Below are positions 1 to 4,573 of a stretch of 7,312 bases of DNA, one piece after another (position 1 is the stretch's first letter; every line of letters starts with the position of its first letter). The DNA is taken from NCBI GenBank assembly GCA_013812565.1, contig JACCTF010000789.1:1-7312 (forward strand), read 5' to 3'. The notes beneath the pieces were generated by a model. That model had not been told where the DNA came from. It ran no database searches and worked only from the letters and a program-made list of their open reading frames with translations. The position numbers and the translations under genes are program-made. This DNA comes from Pyrinomonadaceae bacterium (GTDB lineage Bacteria; Acidobacteriota; Blastocatellia; Pyrinomonadales; Pyrinomonadaceae).

Positions 1-1
1 C

Positions 2-344
2 TACGGCAACGATGGGGCATTACGCGATCACCAGCGGCAGGAGCGCGCCGACCTAAAGCACGATCAACGTCATGAGAAAGAGAACCGCAAGCAGCACCAG
101 CGGCGCGAGCGGAATGGCAGCTACAACAATGACGGCTACTACCGTGACGACCGCTACAACAATGGCCGCTATAACAATCAGGGGCGTTACAATGATCGCT
201 ACAAAATGGGGCCGCTATAATGATCGCGACCATAATGAGCATGATCGTAATGACCACGGTCGGCGCAATAACCCTAATAGAATCAACACTCGCATACCGG
301 AAATGCGAGTGACAAGTTGGCGAATTTGTCAAGCTAATCCATGA
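2..344 (+). pseudogene. 3' part of a low-complexity RYNN/RYND-rich protein, frameshifted
   Basis: The 5' end lies outside the window. Frame 2 is open from the left edge to a TAA at 218-220. It reads as a charged His/Gln/Arg/Glu-rich stretch (ALRDHQRQERADLKHDQRHE) followed by tandem RYNN/RYND units such as DDRYNNGRYNNQGRYNDRY. The same style of repeat resumes in frame 3 after about 210 (GRYNDRDHNEHDRNDHGRRNN) and runs to a TGA at 342-344. A single-base change in the A4/G4 tract at 203-211 would join the halves, so the gene is either frameshifted or carries a sequencing error there. Proteins of this His/Arg/Tyr-rich kind are familiar from Acidobacteria, often as secreted proteins of unknown role; that is recollection, not a search. 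The function is unknown. An ATG at 72 in frame 3 is not a believable start, because the repeat pattern upstream is in frame 2. Confidence 0.5.
287..311 (+). terminator. Perfect 9-bp hairpin near the end of the RYNN-rich gene
   Basis: Arms CACTCGCAT (287-295) and ATGCGAGTG (303-311) pair perfectly around a 7-base loop. No T-tract follows on either strand, so it is not a textbook intrinsic terminator. Its place between the broken upstream gene and the exonuclease gene makes a 3'-end or terminator role plausible. Confidence 0.3.
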
Positions 345-400
345 AAAATCGACTTTGCAAAAGCCCTGAGAGCGGCAGTAGCACCAGAGGTCCTTCAGAT

Positions 401-406
401 TATAAT
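401..406 (+). promoter_or_regulatory. Consensus -10 box (TATAAT) directly upstream of the exonuclease start
   Basis: A perfect TATAAT ends 5 bases before the ATG at 412. Transcription from it would begin at or within a base or two of the start codon, giving a leaderless mRNA. No convincing -35 hexamer is present 16-18 bases upstream, and no Shine-Dalgarno lies at normal spacing, so the call is tentative. Confidence 0.3.
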
Positions 407-411
407 GATGT

Positions 412-1359
412 ATGCTCGACTACCGTCTTGAACTCATCGACGACCACCCAGGATTGACCACCTTGATCGACCGTATCGACTCGGCTCATGCTCTCGCACT
501 CGATATCGAGACTATCAACTGGTGGGATCCTCAATCTGAGCGCGTCGCTCTGCTCCAACTTGCCTTCCGCGAAGGCCGCCAGCCGCAGGTCGTAATCATT
601 GACGCGCTCGCCCAACTTGATCTCGAACCTCTCCGCCTGCCCTTCGAGCAGCGCAGAACGACCAAAGCGATCCACAATGCCGGCTACGATGCGGTGCGAC
701 TCTCCCGCCACTTCCGGATTAACACCTCACCCATCCATGACACGATGCTCGCCGCCAGGCGTAGTGGCGAAAGACGGTGTTCACTGCAAGCACAGGCGCA
801 GACCCACTTGGGGCTGCAACTCGACAAGATGGAACAGCGAAGCGATTGGAGCCGTCGTCCGCTTGGCGAAGCGCAGCTACGTTATGCTGCCCTTGATGCA
901 GTCTGCACACTGTTGCTTTACGAAGACCAGATCGGGAGGGGCTTGCACGGTGATTACGAGTTGCGTGAGAGGACGCAGCAGCGACAAACATCGCTGCCGC
1001 TCAGCGATGCCCCAAGCTTCACCCCGGGGCCGAGTGGAAGTCGAGCACCTGAAGATGTGGAGGCGTCCGCGGCGGCTGGCCTAAGTGCCCCGGCACAGGC
1101 ATTACTCGGCATTGTGACCGAACTGGCAGGGCGCTACAGTCCAGAACGACTGGCTGCATCGGTAGGCAGCGAGCGGGTGGGATTAGCGGGCTGGATCATT
1201 GACCGGGTGTTAGGGTCGGAGACAGATGTGGACGAAGACACCGCTAAGATTGAGATTGCTGGATTGTGCGAGCGGGGTCTCGTGAGGCTCACCGCGATGC
1301 GCCGATTGGAAGCAACCGAACCCGGTACGCACCTTTGGCAGCGGGTAAAACCAGTTTGA
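412..1359 (+). CDS. RNase D-type DEDDy 3'-5' exonuclease
   Basis: This 315-residue protein has a complete DEDDy exonuclease domain at roughly residues 5-180. Exo I is D31-I-E33, Exo II is HNAGYD with D93, and Exo III is Y158-A-A-L-D162, preceded by the RNase D-like stretch QRSDWSRRPLGEAQLRYAALDA. All four acidic metal ligands and the Tyr are present, so it should be catalytically competent, removing nucleotides from RNA (or DNA) 3' ends in the cytoplasm with two metal ions. It lacks recognisable HRDC domains and is shorter than E. coli RNase D (about 375 residues). Instead, after a Pro/Ser-rich linker (about 190-225), there is an alpha-helical C-terminal domain (about 226-315) that looks like a winged helix. 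An in-frame TGA at 406-408 makes the ATG at 412 the first usable start. No good Shine-Dalgarno precedes it. Calling it rnd would over-reach because the substrate is unknown. Confidence 0.88.
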   Translation: MLDYRLELIDDHPGLTTLIDRIDSAHALALDIETINWWDPQSERVALLQLAFREGRQPQVVIIDALAQLDLEPLRLPFEQRRTTKAIHNAGYDAVRLSRHFRINTSPIHDTMLAARRSGERRCSLQAQAQTHLGLQLDKMEQRSDWSRRPLGEAQLRYAALDAVCTLLLYEDQIGRGLHGDYELRERTQQRQTSLPLSDAPSFTPGPSGSRAPEDVEASAAAGLSAPAQALLGIVTELAGRYSPERLAASVGSERVGLAGWIIDRVLGSETDVDEDTAKIEIAGLCERGLVRLTAMRRLEATEPGTHLWQRVKPV

Positions 1360-1737
1360 GTTTCAAGCTTCCAGTTTGTTAATGAAAGCTGGTTCCATTG
1401 CAACAAATGGTTTGAGGTGGGCGAAGGACGGGAGCGCCTCTGCAACTATGCGGCTACTTGGAAGCGGCTTGAGACCAACTTGCTGCCATAGCCAATCTAC
1501 ATGAGGCACACCGGTCATGTGCGGACGTTTGCTGACAGTGCTGATCTTGATCTGGCTGCCCGAGCGGTGCGGCCCTCACCCTCGGGCAGCATACATTCCA
1601 CCCTCGGCTCCTGCCGCACAACGCCAGCGCTCCGGCTGCTACCGGCTAGCCCATCTACAGGCGCGTGGCTGCTAGATATTTACAGACTCTATCAACGCTA
1701 GTTTTGCTTGGTAGGTGAGAAATCCACTCCGCCTTGA
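1360..1737. other. Intergenic region between convergent genes, no credible gene
   Basis: This 378-base gap separates the converging exonuclease and DUF72 genes. Short open frames exist, including a 66-codon one at 1501-1701 rich in Ser/Pro/Arg, but none has a ribosome binding site or a recognisable protein. The notable content is the hairpin at 1555-1590. A weaker inverted repeat (ACATGA 1499-1504, TCATGT 1515-1520) lies just upstream. Confidence 0.5.
1555..1590. repeat. Strong GC-rich hairpin (10 bp plus 4 bp stem)
   Basis: GCTGCCCGAG (1555-1564) pairs perfectly with CTCGGGCAGC (1581-1590). Beyond a single bulged C at 1565, GGTG (1566-1569) pairs with CACC (1577-1580) around a 7-base loop. 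It lies between convergent genes, where a bidirectional terminator or a REP-like palindrome would be expected, but no T-tract flanks it on either side. Whether it recurs in the genome cannot be judged here. Confidence 0.5.
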
Positions 1738-2478
1738 TCAATCCGACTCACTCATACGAATCAGTTCTTGAAACCTCATCGCATCTTCTCTCATCCGCAC
1801 ATTATTGAACAGCACGTAAGACATCTTATCCTTCGGTAGCAGCCTGATTAACTCTTCCAATTCATCATCTTCATAGACGTACCTCCATCCTTTGCGTCCA
1901 TGCAGCCGGAAGTAGCATTGATCCGGCGTCTGCGTCCTCGTAGCGAAAGGATCAACCACGTGCACCAAATCAAGTTCATGGCAGAGTGTGCGTATCAGAT
2001 CGTCCGCCCAGCCGCCACGCGGCTCCCAGAGAAACTGGAGCCCTCCGCTCCGTTCAATGGAAGCGAAGAAGCTGCGCATGTTCTCCACATGCCCACGGAT
2101 AGGCGTAAAGCTCGCCGGACATTGGAACAAGATCCGCCGCGCCCCCAGCGCCTGAGCGCAGGCGAGCGTCGTTGCCCATGCCTCCTTAACGATTGGTGTC
2201 GGACGAAATGAGCCGCACTGCGTTCGCTCCAACTCAGTGAGTTCCTTCTTGAGGCGCTTGTAGGTGGGGCTGCGCGCCTCATGCGTGATGAGCTGCCAAG
2301 CTTTCAAGGTGAACTCGAAACCCTGCGGCGCATCCTGACGCCAGCGCTCAAGCGTCGAAATTCGTGGCGGCTGGTAGAAGGTTTGCTGCACTTCGACGAC
2401 CGGATAGTGCAGGGTGTATTCTGCCATCGCTGAACGAAAGCCGCAGCACCCGACTTTGATTAACCCTTTAGCTTTCAT
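1738..2478 (-). CDS. DUF72 (YecE-like) family protein
   Basis: The 246-residue product matches the whole DUF72 family, normally about 240-290 residues with a TIM-barrel fold. The N-terminus has the family opening (IKVGCCGFRSAMAEYTLHYPVVEVQQTFYQPP, residues 7-39), where related proteins read GTSGW..Y....F..VEvN.TFY. Later come FTLKAWQLITH (about 56-66), LFQCPASF, LQFLWEPRGGW, the late-domain YFRLHG, and a closing YVLFNN near the C-terminus. The biochemical role of DUF72 proteins is not established. The protein appears cytosolic: no signal peptide or membrane segment is visible. The start is ATG at 2476-2478, because a TGA lies immediately upstream in frame. The only purine-rich tract (AGGGG, about 20 bases upstream) is farther than normal Shine-Dalgarno spacing. 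It is transcribed convergently with the exonuclease gene and divergently from the ORF at 2622. Confidence 0.9.
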   Translation of the reverse strand: MKAKGLIKVGCCGFRSAMAEYTLHYPVVEVQQTFYQPPRISTLERWRQDAPQGFEFTLKAWQLITHEARSPTYKRLKKELTELERTQCGSFRPTPIVKEAWATTLACAQALGARRILFQCPASFTPIRGHVENMRSFFASIERSGGLQFLWEPRGGWADDLIRTLCHELDLVHVVDPFATRTQTPDQCYFRLHGRKGWRYVYEDDELEELIRLLPKDKMSYVLFNNVRMREDAMRFQELIRMSESD

Positions 2479-2608
2479 TCAACAACCGCGGCAACATCCC
2501 CTACTCACTCATCGCCGGCGGGCGCGTTAACAAAGTTGTACCGATCACTTCCTGCCAGCGTCTCGGCCGAGTGAATCGGCGTGGGGTGTGGTATCGGTCG
2601 CTTCTAAG

Positions 2609-2614
2609 TATACT
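2609..2614 (+). promoter_or_regulatory. Probable -10 box (TATACT) just before the small ORF at 2622
   Basis: TATACT, one mismatch from consensus, ends 7 bases before the ATG at 2622, which would give a leaderless or nearly leaderless transcript. No clear -35 element is seen. The arrangement mirrors the TATAAT/ATG spacing at 401-412. Confidence 0.25.
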
Positions 2615-2621
2615 TCGGCCC

Positions 2622-2948
2622 ATGACACTGCCGCACGACACACCAGCGGATGAAGGTCTTGCCAGATTGCTCTCGGCGCTGGCGCCGCGCCTGCTTACTG
2701 CGAAGGCTGAATTGGTGGCAGAGATCGAGGCACGAATGTCGGTCCTGCTAGGCGTCGAGGTGCGCGAAGCATTCCGTGCAGTTGCTGCGCAACAGCAACA
2801 CGCTGCGCCGTCTATGAACCTCGACCGCGCTCACAAGGTCGGCGCTGGTGCTCGTCGCTCACGTGTTGACAGAGGCGGTGCACGGAGCCGGGAAGTATTC
2901 GACAGACAGCATATAAACGATCTGCCGGATCACGACCGGCATGTTTGA
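2622..2948 (+). CDS. Small hypothetical protein, possibly a gene remnant
   Basis: This reads as a 108-residue protein that I do not recognise. The first ~65 residues look like genuine coding sequence: an Ala/Leu/Glu-rich amphipathic stretch (LARLLSALAPRLLTAKAELV, then AEIEARMSVLLGVEVREAFRA) likely to form one or two long helices or a short coiled coil. After about residue 66 the composition changes abruptly to Arg/Gly/Asp/His-rich (RRSRVDRGGARSREVFDRQH), as expected when reading has slipped out of the original frame, so the gene may be damaged around 2810-2820. In-frame GTG at 2571 is an alternative start, but ATG 2622 with the -10 box before it seems better. It ends 12 bases before the ATG of the relic at 2960. 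No function is assigned. Confidence 0.35.
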   Translation: MTLPHDTPADEGLARLLSALAPRLLTAKAELVAEIEARMSVLLGVEVREAFRAVAAQQQHAAPSMNLDRAHKVGAGARRSRVDRGGARSREVFDRQHINDLPDHDRHV

Positions 2949-2959
2949 AGTTCCAAGCT

Positions 2960-3347
2960 ATGGTCAAGCAGAAGAACAGCCAGGGTGCACGGCGGCAAGC
3001 GAAAACTGCCGCCCAAGCGCCGCCCACAATCAACGTTGAGATTGCCGCTACCGGTGCAGTCATCTCGCCTGAAGCCAGAGCTGTGACACCGCTGATGAGC
3101 AAAGTGTATTGTAGGACTACTCATCGCTGCGCCCAAGTATTGGGATCGGCACGGAGTGTTGCACTTCACAGGCGAGCAACACGAGGGCGAGTGGCGCACG
3201 GCTTTGCATCAAGTGCTTGATGTGACAGGGGTGGGGAGCGTAACGGCGAGCAAGGCATTGCAGTGGATGCACAAGGAGAAGATCATTAGCTACTACTCAG
3301 GCAAGAACGGCTACGGCATCCACATCGTTTTCAATAAAGTTCAGTAA
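2960..3347 (+). pseudogene. Frameshifted relic ending in a winged-helix-like domain
   Basis: Two plausible coding segments lie in different frames. Frame 2 from ATG 2960 starts basic and disordered (MVKQKNSQGARRQAKTAAQA), then PPTINVEIAATGAVISPEAR. Frame 0, open from 3099 to the TAA at 3345-3347, reads IVGLLIAAPKYWDRHGVLHF, then GEWRTALHQVLDVTGVGSVTASKALQWMHKEKIISYYSGKNGYGIHIVF. The latter has the layout of a winged helix: two helices, a recognition helix, then a beta wing. The two join if one extra base is removed near 3099-3112. GTG 3156 has no usable ribosome binding site, which argues against a free-standing 63-residue gene. The domain resembles the TG-x-x-S...K-A-I winged helix in the 4533 gene, so this may be a decayed DNA-binding gene of the same element. 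A sequencing error is an alternative to decay. Confidence 0.4.
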
Positions 3348-3476
3348 GCTACTCAACAACCTCACCAAACAGATTAGCCACAAAGCTGAAAACGCCAATG
3401 TTGAAAACAAAGGACTTATCAGGCATGACCAGAAAAGAGTCGCACACAGGTACTGAGAATATTGTAAATAAAAGCA

Positions 3477-3505
3477 TTGACGATCATATTTGCTGAGGAT
3501 ATTAT
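3477..3505 (+). promoter_or_regulatory. Sigma70-type promoter of the parA-rep operon
   Basis: TTGACG (3477-3482), a 17-base spacer, then TATTAT (3500-3505); each hexamer is one base from consensus. Transcription should start near 3512, giving a leader of about 60 bases. The octamer AATATTGT flanks it on both sides (3458-3465 and 3543-3550), and ATATTTG (3486-3492) is inverted as CAAATAT (3541-3547). These are candidate operators for autoregulation by the helix-turn-helix domain of the first gene. Confidence 0.6.
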
Positions 3506-3562
3506 TGCAATGTGTTACTAAATATGCAGGTTGATGTCGTCAAATATTGTCCTAAGTAACTT

Positions 3563-3567
3563 GGAGG
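3563..3567 (+). promoter_or_regulatory. Ribosome binding site that fixes the TTG start of the ParA-like gene
   Basis: GGAGG lies 4 bases before TTG 3572, a slightly short spacing. An in-frame TAA at 3557-3559 excludes any upstream start, and the next codons give the expected beginning of the helix-turn-helix domain. TTG plus tight spacing suggests deliberately modest translation. Confidence 0.65.
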
Positions 3568-3571
3568 TGCC

Positions 3572-4573
3572 TTGTCTAGCTCTGAGCATATCTCGGTCAC
3601 TGAAGCGTGTGAGTTCTTGGGAGTTTCACCAGACACTTTCCGTCGTATTGTCCGTGATCTTAACCTCCCGACAGTAAGTGATCCAACTGACGCGAGAGTT
3701 AAACTCTACAGTCGCGCATCTATTTTAGCGCTCAGGCAACGGCCCTTAGCGATTCCTACTCGGCACAGGGTTATTACACTGAGTAACAACAAGGGTGGAG
3801 TAAGTAAGACTACTTCAGCCATCTCATTGGCTGCCGAAGCTGCTGCTGATGGCTTCAAAGTTTTACTTATTGACTCAGCCCCACAAGCATCTGCAACCGT
3901 TTCTCTTCTAGACGATCCAAATTGGAATTTGGAAAGTGACCAGGGAATTCTCTTATCTTGGCTCAAAGGTGACGCGCCATTTCAGGAACTTATCAAACCC
4001 ATTCGCTACAGAAATTATCAGCTAGATCTAATTCCTAGTTCGCCCAAGAATGACCAGATTGATCGAGCAAACCCTCTAGAAGCTGTACCAGCACTGCGAG
4101 AATTCTTCGAAAGTTGGCATGACTCTCCGTACGATTATATATTTATAGATACCGACCCATCTTTCGGAACTCTAGTTTCCATGGCACAGGTAGGTAGTCA
4201 CTTTGTTATCTGCCCCGTGCAAGCAGATGTCCTTTCTGTTGATGGTACTATTCAACTAACTCGACAGTTACAGCGTGCACGAAATCTCACTAAAAGCCAA
4301 TTTCCTTCTCTTCTTGGCTTTTTCTTATCACGTTTTGATTCTAGGCGGAGAGTTTGTAAGGAGGCCCTAGACACGCTTAAAGCTGCTTATCCTGACGCAG
4401 TTTTTGAGAGCGTGATTCCGGATAACGTTCGTTTAACGGAAAGTCCAGGCCAAAAGGCTCCAATTAACTTAACTGCTCCTGATTCTAAAGGCGCACATGC
4501 CTATAAGGCTTTGTGGAAGGAGGTTCGGGAACGTGTCGAACGAGCAGTCGCCCCCAATGCCGCCAGTGCGTGA
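3572..4573 (+). CDS. ParA-like partition ATPase with N-terminal MerR/excisionase-like HTH
   Basis: The 333-residue protein has two parts. Residues 7-57 form a MerR/excisionase-type helix-turn-helix (ISVTEACEFLGVSPDTFRRIVRD...YSRASILAL). Residues 65-325 are a ParA/MinD deviant-Walker ATPase: Walker A K74-GGVS-K79-T80-T81 with the signature lysine, Walker A' LLIDSAPQASAT at 98-109, Walker B YIFIDTDPS around D193, and the late ESPGQ...SKGAHAY motif. ParA proteins segregate plasmids or chromosomes by ATP-dependent dimerisation on nucleoid DNA, released by hydrolysis stimulated by a ParB-type partner. Here A103 occupies the place of Soj D40 (24 residues after the P-loop Lys), the Asp needed for hydrolysis. 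The fused HTH suggests autoregulation, as in P1 ParA and SopA. The base composition is AT-richer than the exonuclease gene. The TTG start is the only one compatible with the upstream stop. It overlaps the next gene by 41 bases. Confidence 0.88.
   Translation: MSSSEHISVTEACEFLGVSPDTFRRIVRDLNLPTVSDPTDARVKLYSRASILALRQRPLAIPTRHRVITLSNNKGGVSKTTSAISLAAEAAADGFKVLLIDSAPQASATVSLLDDPNWNLESDQGILLSWLKGDAPFQELIKPIRYRNYQLDLIPSSPKNDQIDRANPLEAVPALREFFESWHDSPYDYIFIDTDPSFGTLVSMAQVGSHFVICPVQADVLSVDGTIQLTRQLQRARNLTKSQFPSLLGFFLSRFDSRRRVCKEALDTLKAAYPDAVFESVIPDNVRLTESPGQKAPINLTAPDSKGAHAYKALWKEVRERVERAVAPNAASA
4517..4524 (+). promoter_or_regulatory. Strong Shine-Dalgarno inside the parA-like gene for the downstream GTG start
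   Basis: AAGGAGGT, a full complement to the 16S anti-SD, ends 8 bases before GTG 4533. This selects 4533 over the longer ATG 4497 reading, which has no such site, and implies translational coupling across the overlap. Confidence 0.75.

Noticed and set aside
1360..1488. In-frame extension after the exonuclease TGA (43 open codons)
   Set aside because: An open stretch of this length is common in GC-rich DNA. There is no selenocysteine signal, and the enzyme is complete without it.
1501..1701. 66-codon plus-strand open frame in the gap between convergent genes
   Set aside because: Low-information Ser/Pro/Arg composition, overlaps the hairpin at 1555-1590, no Shine-Dalgarno.
2812..3102. Minus-strand open frame with hydrophobic N-terminus (MLISGVTALASG...)
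   Set aside because: It is antisense to the plus-strand Ala/Thr-rich segment, which explains its apparent hydrophobicity; no ribosome binding site and no family resemblance.
4497..4532. ATG 4497 as the start of the winged-helix gene
   Set aside because: No ribosome binding site there, while a full AAGGAGGT lies 8 bases before GTG 4533.
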